Source of the DNA: CAZIWJ01 sp964542855
GTDB lineage: Bacteria; Bacteroidota; Bacteroidia; Cytophagales; Cyclobacteriaceae
Assembly: GCA_964542855.1 (NCBI GenBank)
Contig: CAZIWJ010000105.1
Coordinates: 1 to 11,806 of the forward strand
Direction of reading: 5' to 3'
Length of the DNA: 11,806 bases
In this document: positions 1-7,084 of the stretch, piece after piece
Position numbering within the stretch: position 1 is the stretch's first letter
Layout of the letters: each line of letters begins with the position of its first letter
Program-made: the position numbers and the translations under genes
Notes under the pieces: generated by a model
What the model was told of the DNA's origin: nothing
Databases searched by the model: none
What the model saw: only the letters and a program-made list of their open reading frames with translations

Positions 1-463
1 ACCAGGCCTTCGTAGAAGCTGATTATGCAAAAGTTGCCTTGAATAATGCAAAAGTTATAGGGTATTGTACTTTTACTTTTGCCAATTTCTAGCGTAACCT
101 GCTCATTTACAGCCTGGAGTGATGCGGCATTAGAAAAGTGCAATACCACTAACGCCTGTTTTTCCCCTTCAACCTTTCGTGGGGTTGGGGGGGAGCGTAG
201 CACCAGTTTAGCTGAAATGAGGTTCCCGGTTGGAGGCCTTCAGCCCAAAAGCTTTTATGTTGGGAATACAGATAATCCGGATCGGTTTCAACCAACTCGT
301 AAACTGAATATCTTATCAACCATCACCCGGGTAAACTTACAATTGCTTTCTATTTCTTCGATTGCTTTTGCTTTCAGCGTTTTCAGCTTACGGGCCGAAA
401 CCGTACGCTGCATCCACCCAGCATTACGAACAGGAGGAGAATAAAGAGAAATTACTTTTTCAT
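1..463 (-). pseudogene. Decayed lipoprotein / secreted hydrolase gene (possibly M20 amidohydrolase-like), several frameshifts and a stop
   Basis: No intact gene is seen here, but the minus strand carries protein-like pieces in successive frames. A start codon at 463-461 opens MKK, a TAA stop at codon 4 (454-452), then FLFILLLFVMLGGCS, a convincing lipoprotein signal peptide with lipobox LGGC (Cys codon 412-410). About one frame over, roughly 424-288, lies KTLKAKAIEEIE followed by TRVMVDKIFS, which resembles the N-terminus of secreted M20-family amidohydrolases (usually followed by an F-x-ELG-x-QE-x-ET motif). A second frame shift gives YELVETDPDYL and later text down to a stop at 151-149. Another frame (about 239-1) reads VEGEKQALVVLHFSNAASLQ and stays open to the window edge. 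A run of seven G at 187-193 lies where the last two frames could join. The signal peptide and the disruptions are seen directly. The M20 assignment is inferred from a short match and covers only the first part; the rest is unrecognised. Confidence 0.4.
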
Positions 464-638
464 GATTAGTAATATAAAATTTACAGGTTTTGTACTCGTA
501 AATAATGATTAACTTATTACCCTTGTAAAATAGTAATTTTTTGGTGAGCAGTAGGTAAGGAGGAGCTTCCTACGCAAAAAATAGATAAACCCGATCTCAT
601 CTTTTACCTTGTAACCCCGTAACTTTTAAAAAAGCATT
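464..638. other. Intergenic region, AT-rich, no gene seen
   Basis: This stretch lies between the decayed minus-strand gene and the omega-amidase gene. It should hold the promoter of the latter and probably that of the former, since the two point away from each other. I found no -33/-7 pair with acceptable spacing for either strand: TTTTG at 488-492 and TACCCTTG at 518-525 are 25 nt apart, which is too long. No open frame of note, terminator hairpin or tRNA-like fold was seen. Confidence 0.5.
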
Positions 639-1436
639 ATGGCAAAGGAAAACCTGCTGGTTAAATTTATTCAAACTGAACTGTACTGGGAAAACATCGA
701 GGCCAACCTGGGGATGTTTGAGGAAGCTATTTACTACGCCGACGAAACGGCCGACCTGGTAATACTACCTGAAATGTTCAATACCGGTTTCACCATGAAC
801 CCTGCTAAAGTAGCCGAACCTATGAACAGCAAAACCTTTCGCTGGATGCAGCAGCAGGCAGCCCGCCACAAATCGATTATGATGGGGAGTTACCCGGTAA
901 AGGAAGATAAGAAGTATTATAATCGTTTACTCTGGATGCAGCCCGATGGTGGTTTTGCTACTTACGACAAAAAGCACCTGTTACGTTTAAGTAACGAACA
1001 CGAACAGTATACGCCGGGTAAAGCGTTGCTGGTAAAGCCGGTAAAGGGGTGGAAAATATGTCCCCAGATTTGCTACGACCTTCGCTTCCCGGTATGGTCC
1101 AGGAATCGTTTACTACCCGACGGTTCTTATTTGTACGATGTACTGGTTTACATAGCCAACTGGCCGGCTAAACGAATCGACCACTGGAATACCCTGTTAA
1201 AAGCCCGCGCTATTGAAAATCAGTGTTATGTGGTGGGCGTTAACCGCATTGGTACCGATGGAAATGGGTGGAATTATACCGGGCAAAGCGCCGTGTATAC
1301 TCCTATGGGGGAAGAGATTTTTATGCACGGCAGCCGCTCATTTACGGAAACTGTGTTCCTCGATGGGCAATTGCTGGATGAAACCCGCGAAAAACTCCCC
1401 TTTCACCTCGACGCTGATCCTTTTTTATTGCAATAA
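639..1436 (+). CDS. Carbon-nitrogen hydrolase, omega-amidase (YafV/Nit2-like)
   Basis: A complete cytoplasmic nitrilase-superfamily enzyme of 265 aa, the usual length for the omega-amidase branch. The catalytic triad is visible: Glu45 in ILPEMFNTGF, Lys111 in YDKKHLL, and the nucleophile Cys145 in ICYDLRFP. The region YIANWPAKRIDHW (about 171-183), then KARAIENQCYVVGVNRIGTDGNG (split by its conserved AIENQ), completes the family signature. Family knowledge: YafV/Nit2-type omega-amidases hydrolyse alpha-ketoglutaramate and alpha-ketosuccinamate, removing the side products of glutamine and asparagine transamination (metabolite repair). The exact substrate here is inferred from the family. The start ATG is chosen because homologues begin a few residues before the VKFIQTELYWE strand; no strong Shine-Dalgarno is present, as is normal in Bacteroidota. 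It appears monocistronic. Its stop is directly followed by a receptor gene remnant with no visible terminator in between, so transcripts probably end at the 1749-1774 hairpin. Confidence 0.9.
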   Translation: MAKENLLVKFIQTELYWENIEANLGMFEEAIYYADETADLVILPEMFNTGFTMNPAKVAEPMNSKTFRWMQQQAARHKSIMMGSYPVKEDKKYYNRLLWMQPDGGFATYDKKHLLRLSNEHEQYTPGKALLVKPVKGWKICPQICYDLRFPVWSRNRLLPDGSYLYDVLVYIANWPAKRIDHWNTLLKARAIENQCYVVGVNRIGTDGNGWNYTGQSAVYTPMGEEIFMHGSRSFTETVFLDGQLLDETREKLPFHLDADPFLLQ

Positions 1437-1437
1437 C

Positions 1438-1719
1438 TACCGTGTTTTTTACAGGATTACCCCGGTAAATGAATTTGCTAACAATAATGCTTCTGCCCGC
1501 CCGTTCGGAACCACTGTTAGTTTAAACTACGTGGGGCCGGGTGGTGATCTTCCGATTCAGCCAAAAGTACTGCTTAATGCCCTAACCGGATATAAAGCAT
1601 CTGAGGCAATTGAAATATATGTGAACGGGCATGGTATCCTAAATACCCAAACCCATGAGTACCGGGGAACCGATGATAGCGGCGGGTTATACTCGGCAGG
1701 AGTAAACCTATGCTTCTGA
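1438..1719 (+). pseudogene. C-terminal remnant of a TonB-dependent outer-membrane receptor
   Basis: After the omega-amidase stop, one plus frame encodes about 93 residues that look like the last strands of a TonB-dependent receptor barrel. Segments are FYRITPVNEFANNNASARPFG, then YVGPGGDLPIQPKVLLNA, then GYKASEAIEIYVNGHGILNTQTHEY and a terminal GGLYSAGVNLCF. The alternating beta-strand pattern, the NVRNILNT-like turn and the closing aromatic Phe before the stop (1717-1719) are typical of receptor C-termini, which the Bam machinery recognises. The N-terminal plug and most of the barrel are absent: the same frame upstream of 1438 only overlaps the omega-amidase gene. There is no own start codon or signal peptide, so it is not a functional gene. 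The original terminator still follows at 1749-1774. The family assignment is by recognition of motifs, not by search. Confidence 0.6.
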
Positions 1720-1748
1720 TGCCTGCCCGAACGAACATAATAATTGAG

Positions 1749-1774
1749 AACAGCAGGCCGGCTTGCTGTTTTTT
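1749..1774 (+). terminator. Rho-independent terminator after the receptor remnant
   Basis: A 9-bp stem is formed by AACAGCAGG (1749-1757) and CTTGCTGTT (1762-1770), with one G-T wobble and a CCGG loop. A T run follows directly to 1774. It lies 30 bp past the stop of the receptor remnant and before the leader of the YfiR-like gene, so it probably closes the upstream transcription unit. Confidence 0.75.
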
Positions 1775-1915
1775 ATGTTTACTCATAACTCCTCGTTACT
1801 TTTCAAGATCATCCCTTACGCTGTACCTTTTGCCTGTTACTCTGCCTTTTTTATTCCTCAGTATAATTGGATTATTGTAGCAGTAATTCCAGGAACCCAA
1901 CGTAAAGAAATCGTA

Positions 1916-2425
1916 ATGAACAGGATAGTCGGCGTTATGCTGCTAGTTGTGCTGTTTGGGTCACGTGCAGAAGCCCAGGATCACCGGATGCACGCAGCAT
2001 TTATTTACCATTTCACCCGGTACATCAACTGGCCTGTTGACATGCGATCGGGAGAATTTGTAATCGGCCTTGTCGGTAATCCATCTGCAGTGGCATCGAT
2101 TGAGCAAATGGTAAAAACCAAGAAGAAAACCCGGGAGCAGGAACTGGTCATTAAAAAATTTTCCAGTACCGGAGAAATCAGTGAGTGCCACATACTTTTT
2201 GTTTCAGCCGGGATGGAAGGTACAATGTCGACGCTGCTGCAACAAACAAACCGGAATAACACCCTGGTCATTACCGAAAAGGACGGAATGGCCCTGAATG
2301 GATCCTCGATAAATTTTGTGAGTAGAAACGGAAAGTTAAGATTTGAAATAAATGAAGGCGCAATTAATGAGGCAGGCTTACAAATAAGTAGCAAGCTGAA
2401 AGCGCTCGGAATTATTGTTGGATAA
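1916..2425 (+). CDS. YfiR family (DUF4154) secreted protein
   Basis: A 169-aa protein with a signal peptide (MNRIVGVMLLVVLFGSRAEA, cleavage near residue 20-21), so probably periplasmic. After HAAFIYHFTRYINWP (27-40), which is the YfiR-family opening, come a beta strand FVIGLVGNPS (48-57), the conserved CHILFVS (91-97) with its single Cys91, and LVITEKDGMALNGSSINFV ending in RFEINEGAINEAGLQISSKL (142-161). Family knowledge: in Pseudomonas, YfiR is a periplasmic inhibitor of the membrane diguanylate cyclase YfiN. Here the next gene, 31 bp downstream on the same strand, is a membrane receptor with a large periplasmic domain, so a regulator-receptor relation is a reasonable inference. The frame is open back to 1763, but the start at 1916 is preferred because it places the signal peptide at the N-terminus and the upstream part overlaps a terminator. 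Only one of the two Cys that form the disulfide in some YfiR proteins is visible. Confidence 0.85.
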   Translation: MNRIVGVMLLVVLFGSRAEAQDHRMHAAFIYHFTRYINWPVDMRSGEFVIGLVGNPSAVASIEQMVKTKKKTREQELVIKKFSSTGEISECHILFVSAGMEGTMSTLLQQTNRNNTLVITEKDGMALNGSSINFVSRNGKLRFEINEGAINEAGLQISSKLKALGIIVG

Positions 2426-2456
2426 GGTTGATGTAGCAACCATACGGTAAAAATTC

Positions 2457-4199
2457 ATGAAAAAAAGAAAGTTAACCATTGGCGGTAAAATATTTGGCGG
2501 GTTTATCGCACTCATCATTACCTTCACCCTGAGTGCAGTAGTGAGTATTGTTACTATAAATGGTAACAATGAAATTGTGAAAGAAACCTCGCAGGTAATT
2601 GACCCGTCCGAAAACGCGCTGAAAGACTTCACCCTCCTGGTTACCGAATCGAAAATGCTTATTACCAACTGGGTATACCTTCAGGGCAACCAGGAAGACA
2701 AGCAAGAGCTAAAAGAACTCCATAATTTTCGCTACCCCGATTTAAAACGAAGACTGGGTGAACTGGCGGTAAAATGGAACGACTCAACCCAGGAGAAGCG
2801 ACTAGATTCCCTTTTCACCAGCTTTGAAGATTTGCTGGCAATTGAAAAAGGTATCATGAAGCAGTTGGTTACTTTCGAGGATTACGAAGACCCGATGGTC
2901 AAGCTGCTTTCAGAAGAATCTATTGAAAGCGAAGTGCTGCCAAGAACGAGGGATATCAGGTCTTTACTGGGTAAACTTTCGGCAGAAAAGCAGGCGGAAG
3001 CACGGGCTGAGCAAGCCAAACTGATTGCTTCGTCACAAAACCTCAGGAATACAATACTAATCCTTGGTATCATTACGGTAATTATCGGACTGGCCTGTGC
3101 TTTCATCCTAACCCGTAACATTACCCGACCCATTAACCGGGTGAAAGATATTATTCTAAAGCTGAGCAAAGGGGAACTTCCAAAGGCTGAAGAACTGGGT
3201 AAAAATACCAGCAGTGATGAAGTAGGACAAATGTCGGTAGCAGTAGACGACCTGGTTACCGGACTGGAAGAAACTTCGGGTTTTGCCGCTAAAATCGGTA
3301 AAGGGGAATACGATACCGAATTTAGCCCGCTCAGTGAAAAGGATATGCTGGGGAATTCGTTACTGGAAATGCGCGATAACCTGAAACGGGTTGCCGAAGA
3401 CGATAAGAAAAGAAGCTGGGCTACGGAAGGCACAGCCAAGTTCGGGGAAATTTTGCGTCAGAATAATCACGATGTTAAAGCCCTGTCTGATAATATTCTG
3501 TCGAGCATGATTAAATACATGGAGGCCAACCAGGGAGGTCTTTATTTAATTCAGGATACTGAAGAGGGAGAGGAACCTTACATGGAAATAGAAGCCTGCT
3601 ACGCCTGGGGCAGGAAAAAATACATTGAACAAAAGGTATATATCGGGGAAGGGCTGGCCGGGCAGGTATGGCTGGAAAAAGATACCGTTTACCTGACTGA
3701 AGTTCCCGATGAGTACATTTCCATCGCATCCGGGCTGGGTGAATCCAACCCAACCAGTATCCTCATTATTCCATTAGTAGTAAACGAGGAGGTGCACGGG
3801 GTAATTGAACTGGCTTCTTTTAACGAATTCAATGACTATGAAATAGAGTTCGTGGAAAAAATAGCAGAAAGCATTGCTTCAACTATTTCCAGCGCCAAAG
3901 TAAATGCCCAAACCAAGGCTCTGCTGGAAGAGTCGCAAACCTTTACCGAGCAGATGCAATCGCAGGAAGAGGAAATGCGTCAGAACATGGAAGAATTACA
4001 GGCTACCCAGGAAGAAATGGGCCGCAAGCAGCAGGAACTGGAAGAAGTGAAGCAAAAGCTGGAGAAGAACTCTGCCGTGCTGAAGAAGTCAATTGAAAGT
4101 TACAAAGTGCGGGAGAAAAAAATAAAGGAAGAGCTGGCTCAAAAAGAGCAGGAACTTAAAGCCGTAAGAGAGGAACTTGAAACTGCTAAAAAATTATAA
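2457..4199 (+). CDS. Membrane receptor: periplasmic sensor, HAMP, GAF, C-terminal coiled coil, no output domain
   Basis: A 580-aa inner-membrane sensor. TM1 covers about residues 13-34 and TM2 about 198-219, enclosing a mostly helical periplasmic domain of about 160 residues, as in four-helix-bundle sensors. A HAMP domain follows (TRNITRPINRVKDII, 219-233, to about 275 with the DEVGQM motif at 254-259), then a second HAMP-like segment (about 275-315, with KIGKGEYDTEFSPLSEKDMLG). A GAF domain spans about 330-477 (LGLYLI-type strand at 361-365, YIGEGLAGQVWLEK, IIPLVVNEEVHGVIEL). Residues 484-580 form an uninterrupted Glu/Gln/Lys-rich coiled coil including EEEMRQNMEELQATQEEM. Family knowledge: this HAMP-GAF-linker arrangement normally leads into PAS and histidine kinase domains. 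Here the protein ends in the coiled coil, followed within 42 bp by a terminator, so output must go through a partner. It probably forms an operon with the YfiR-like gene. The domain order is clear; the partner and signal are unknown. Confidence 0.85.
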   Translation: MKKRKLTIGGKIFGGFIALIITFTLSAVVSIVTINGNNEIVKETSQVIDPSENALKDFTLLVTESKMLITNWVYLQGNQEDKQELKELHNFRYPDLKRRLGELAVKWNDSTQEKRLDSLFTSFEDLLAIEKGIMKQLVTFEDYEDPMVKLLSEESIESEVLPRTRDIRSLLGKLSAEKQAEARAEQAKLIASSQNLRNTILILGIITVIIGLACAFILTRNITRPINRVKDIILKLSKGELPKAEELGKNTSSDEVGQMSVAVDDLVTGLEETSGFAAKIGKGEYDTEFSPLSEKDMLGNSLLEMRDNLKRVAEDDKKRSWATEGTAKFGEILRQNNHDVKALSDNILSSMIKYMEANQGGLYLIQDTEEGEEPYMEIEACYAWGRKKYIEQKVYIGEGLAGQVWLEKDTVYLTEVPDEYISIASGLGESNPTSILIIPLVVNEEVHGVIELASFNEFNDYEIEFVEKIAESIASTISSAKVNAQTKALLEESQTFTEQMQSQEEEMRQNMEELQATQEEMGRKQQELEEVKQKLEKNSAVLKKSIESYKVREKKIKEELAQKEQELKAVREELETAKKL

Positions 4200-4240
4200 G
4201 ATATTATTTAGATTCATGTAATATGTAATACTTTATAGTG

Positions 4241-4267
4241 AAAAGGCCCTTTGGAAGGGCCTTTTTT
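4241..4267. terminator. Bidirectional rho-independent terminator
   Basis: A perfect 11-bp stem: AAAAGGCCCTT (4241-4251) pairs with AAGGGCCTTTT (4255-4265) around a TGG loop. The plus strand ends in a run of six T (4262-4267) and the minus strand in a run of four T, so the hairpin can stop transcription from the receptor operon on the left and from valS on the right. It sits in the 75-bp gap between these convergent genes. Confidence 0.9.
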
Positions 4268-4274
4268 ATTGTGT

Positions 4275-6914
4275 TCAGGAAAGACGCTGAATGCTTTCTT
4301 CAATCGATTTAATTTTGGCTTCGGCGTCGGCTTTTTTCTTGTATTCCATTTCCACTACCGGTTTAGGTGCATTGTTTACAAACTTTTGGTTTCCCAGTTT
4401 CTTGTTACAGGTATTCAGAAAACCTCTGTTATATTCCAGCTCTTTGTTTAGCCGGGCCAGTTCAGCCTCTACATCAATTGCCCCTTCCAGTGGAATGAAG
4501 AACTCATCGGGTTCGCCACTTACTGAATTCACGATAAACGAAGCCGCCCCATCAATTTTGGTATCAGTAAAATCCAGCTTATCAATGTTGGCCAGCTTAC
4601 AAATTACCCCTTCAAAATTCCGGTACAGTTCGGGAGTGTCTGATTTAATGAATAAGTTCAGCGCTTGTTTATCGGCAATCTGACGGCTATTACGGGTATT
4701 TCTCACCTGGCTAACCGCTTCCAGTACGGCTTCCCCGGCTTTAATGAGCTGTTCATCATAAGAACCGGCCCTGGGCCAGGCAGCTACAATTAAGCAATCG
4801 TTTGTATTGCGTTCGCTGATCTGGTGCCAGATTTCCTCTGAAATAAACGGCATAAACGGGTGCAACACCTTCACCAGGTTTTCAAAGTACCGAATGGTGG
4901 CATCGTATGTGGTTCGGTCAATAGCCTGCTGGTAAGCAGGTTTAACCATTTCCAGGTAACTGGAACAGAAGTCCTGCCAGATGAGCTTGTAAACTGTTTT
5001 CAAGGCATCGGAGATCCGAAACTGGTTAAAGTATTTTTCCAGTTCTACCAGTGCTGCATGATAGTTGGCATCGAACCACTTCACCGATTGCGCATGGGTT
5101 TCAGCAGGCAGGGAGTCATTTACCTCCCACCCTTTCACCAGCCTGAAGGCATTCCATATTTTGTTAGCAAAGTTCCTGCCCTGTTCACACAGTTTTTCAT
5201 CGAACAGCAAATCATTTCCCGCCGGGGAACTGAACAGCATCCCGGCGCGGATACCGTCGGCCCCGTAAGTTTTAATCAGTTCTATCGGGTCGGGCGAATT
5301 ACCCAGCGATTTCGACATTTTTCTTCGCTGGCTATCGCGCACAATACCGGTTAGGTATACGTTTTTAAACGGGGCTTCATTCCGATATTCATAGCCGAAA
5401 ATGATCATCCGTGCCACCCAGAAGAACAGGATTTCCGGCGCGGTTACCAGGTCGTTAGTTGGGTAGTAATATTTAATTTCCTCGTTATGAGGTTCATTTA
5501 TACCATTGAATACCGACATTGGCCATAATCCGGAAGAGAACCAGGTATCCAGTACGTCTTCATCCTGCTTCAGGTCACTGGCCATAATATCAGGTATCTG
5601 TTTGCGGGCTTTGGCCAGGGCGGCCTTTTCGTTCTCGGCTACCACAACTTCACCGCCGGGCAGGTACCAGGCCGGAATACGGTGCCCCCACCATAACTGG
5701 CGGGATATACACCAATCGCGTACGTTTTCCATCCACGAGCGGTACATGTTCTTGAACTTGGCCGGGTGAAGCTGAATAGTATCGTTCATTACATTTTCCA
5801 GCGCGGGATGGGTAATATTTTTCATGCTCACGAACCACTGCATGGAAATACGGGGCTCAATTACCGCATCGGTACGTTCGGAAAAACCAACGTTATTTTT
5901 ATACTCTTCTTCTTTTTGCAGGAAGCCGCCGGTCTTCAGGTCTGCGGCAATACGCTTACGCACCTCAAAACGATCTTCACCCACGTACAGCTGCGCCCTT
6001 TCGTTGAGGGTACCGTTACTGTTAAGAATGTCTATAAATTCCAGGTTATGCTTTACCCCAAGGTCGTAGTCGTTCTCGTCGTGTGAAGGCGTAACCTTAA
6101 GGCAACCGGTACCGAACTCCATAGTAACGTATTCATCCTCGATGATGGGAATTTCCCGGTCTATTAGCGGAACACGCACTTTTTTACCCTTCAGATGCCG
6201 GTAGCGTTCGTCGTTGGGGTTGATACAAACCGCGCTGTCGCCAAGAATGGTTTCAGGCCGGGTGGTGGCAATGGTAACGTAATCGCTATCGCTTTCTAAA
6301 ACCGGGTAATTAATGTAATACAGCCTGGAATCTACTTCCCGGTAAATTACTTCATCATCGGCCAGGGCCGTAAGCCCCTGGGGGTCCCAGTTAACCATGC
6401 GCTTGCCCCGGTAAATGTAGCCTTTGTTGTACAGGTCGACGAATACCTTAATCACCGCTTCCGACATTTCTTCTTCCATGGTGAAGCGGGTCCGCTCCCA
6501 GTCGCAGGAAGCCCCCAGCTTACGCAGTTGTTGCAGAATAATACCGCCGTATTTTGCTTTCCACTCCCAGGCATATTCTAAAAACTCTTCCCTGGAGAGG
6601 TCCTGCTTGTTAATGCCCTTTTCGGCCAGCATATTTACTACCTTGGCTTCGGTGGCAATAGAGGCATGATCGGTACCCGGCACCCATACCGCTTCCTTGC
6701 CCTCCATGCGGGCTTTACGAACGAGGATATCCTGGATGGTATTGTTCAGCATGTGGCCCATGTGCAATACTCCGGTTACGTTAGGCGGAGGAATTACAAC
6801 GGTGTAAGGCTCCTTATCCGGGTTAGGTTCGGAATGAAAAAATCCGTGCTTCTCCCAGAAGTCGTACCACTTCTCTTCTACTTCAGCCGGGCTGTACTTA
6901 CTGTTCAGGGACAT
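4275..6914 (-). CDS. valS: Valine--tRNA ligase
   Basis: A complete class I valyl-tRNA synthetase of 879 aa that charges tRNA(Val) in the cytoplasm. From the N-terminus: the Rossmann-fold signature PPNVTGVLHMGHMLNNTIQD with the HIGH-type motif HMGH at 51-54, and WVPGTDHASIATEAKV (77-92). The CP1 editing domain spans about 200-345 (TTRPETILGDSAV from 217; GTGCLKVTPSHDENDYDLG from 268) and removes mischarged threonine. RDWCISRQLWWGHRIPAW follows at 399-416, then DTWFSSGLWP, and the KMSKS motif intact at 532-536 (RRKMSKSLGNSPDP). The anticodon-binding helical domain is about 600-745, and a charged coiled coil at about 810-879 is the tRNA-binding arm typical of ValRS. Length and motif spacing are normal, with no disruption. 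The start ATG at 6914 matches the usual short N-terminus before SPAEVEEKWYDFW. It is transcribed from the divergent intergenic region and ends at the bidirectional terminator. Confidence 0.98.
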   Translation of the reverse strand: MSLNSKYSPAEVEEKWYDFWEKHGFFHSEPNPDKEPYTVVIPPPNVTGVLHMGHMLNNTIQDILVRKARMEGKEAVWVPGTDHASIATEAKVVNMLAEKGINKQDLSREEFLEYAWEWKAKYGGIILQQLRKLGASCDWERTRFTMEEEMSEAVIKVFVDLYNKGYIYRGKRMVNWDPQGLTALADDEVIYREVDSRLYYINYPVLESDSDYVTIATTRPETILGDSAVCINPNDERYRHLKGKKVRVPLIDREIPIIEDEYVTMEFGTGCLKVTPSHDENDYDLGVKHNLEFIDILNSNGTLNERAQLYVGEDRFEVRKRIAADLKTGGFLQKEEEYKNNVGFSERTDAVIEPRISMQWFVSMKNITHPALENVMNDTIQLHPAKFKNMYRSWMENVRDWCISRQLWWGHRIPAWYLPGGEVVVAENEKAALAKARKQIPDIMASDLKQDEDVLDTWFSSGLWPMSVFNGINEPHNEEIKYYYPTNDLVTAPEILFFWVARMIIFGYEYRNEAPFKNVYLTGIVRDSQRRKMSKSLGNSPDPIELIKTYGADGIRAGMLFSSPAGNDLLFDEKLCEQGRNFANKIWNAFRLVKGWEVNDSLPAETHAQSVKWFDANYHAALVELEKYFNQFRISDALKTVYKLIWQDFCSSYLEMVKPAYQQAIDRTTYDATIRYFENLVKVLHPFMPFISEEIWHQISERNTNDCLIVAAWPRAGSYDEQLIKAGEAVLEAVSQVRNTRNSRQIADKQALNLFIKSDTPELYRNFEGVICKLANIDKLDFTDTKIDGAASFIVNSVSGEPDEFFIPLEGAIDVEAELARLNKELEYNRGFLNTCNKKLGNQKFVNNAPKPVVEMEYKKKADAEAKIKSIEESIQRLS

Positions 6915-7084
6915 GATATTGAGTGTTAATAGTTATTATGAACGGTGTTACCGAAATATTTTTATTTATTGTTCAGGCAGTAGAACTTGTTAACTTTTGT
7001 AAAAACACGGGGGTTTATTTCCCGGTAAATTAACTCGCCTTTTCCTGCTGGAATAAAGGCACAAAGTAAAGCAAATTTAAGCTA
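6915..7084. other. Divergent promoter region between valS and the AddB-like gene
   Basis: A 170-bp AT-rich gap between two genes that point away from each other, so it must carry both promoters. A candidate for the plus-strand gene is annotated separately. For valS I could not pick a convincing -33/-7 pair. No T-box features were evident, and no small gene was seen. Confidence 0.5.
6969..6999 (+). promoter_or_regulatory. Candidate Bacteroidota-type promoter for the AddB-like gene
   Basis: TTG at 6969-6971 is followed 20 nt later by AACTTTTG (6992-6999), one mismatch from the -7 consensus TAnnTTTG. The predicted start near 7005 would leave a leader of about 80 nt before the ATG at 7085. The match is short and the call tentative. 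Confidence 0.3.

Noticed and set aside
3..92. Plus-strand frame open from the left edge to TAG at 90-92, reading AFVEADYAKVALNNAKVIG
   Set aside because: Could be the last residues of a gene to the left, but it is only 29 residues, has no family match I recognise and overlaps an open minus-strand frame. It cannot be supported from this window alone.
79..444. Plus-strand open frame of 121 aa
   Set aside because: It begins with TTG, has no recognisable domain and runs antisense to the protein-like minus-strand pieces, including a lipoprotein signal peptide. It is best explained as a shadow frame.
1213..1437. N-terminal part of the open frame that continues into the receptor remnant
   Set aside because: It lies inside the intact omega-amidase gene in another frame and shows no barrel-like pattern. 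Only the part after the omega-amidase stop resembles a receptor.
1763..1915. Upstream extension of the YfiR-like gene (51 extra residues)
   Set aside because: It would start inside the terminator stem and bury the signal peptide. The start at 1916 is more sensible.
1775..1915. Possible promoter with TATAATTG at 1862-1869 ahead of the YfiR-like gene
   Set aside because: The -7-like word is reasonable, but no TTTG/TTG lies 19-21 nt upstream, so the promoter was not called. The region must contain one because a terminator precedes it.
6943..6953. Inverted repeat CGGT-GTT-ACCG upstream of valS
   Set aside because: Arms of only 4 bp are expected by chance and it is not followed by a T run. It is too weak to call an operator or terminator.
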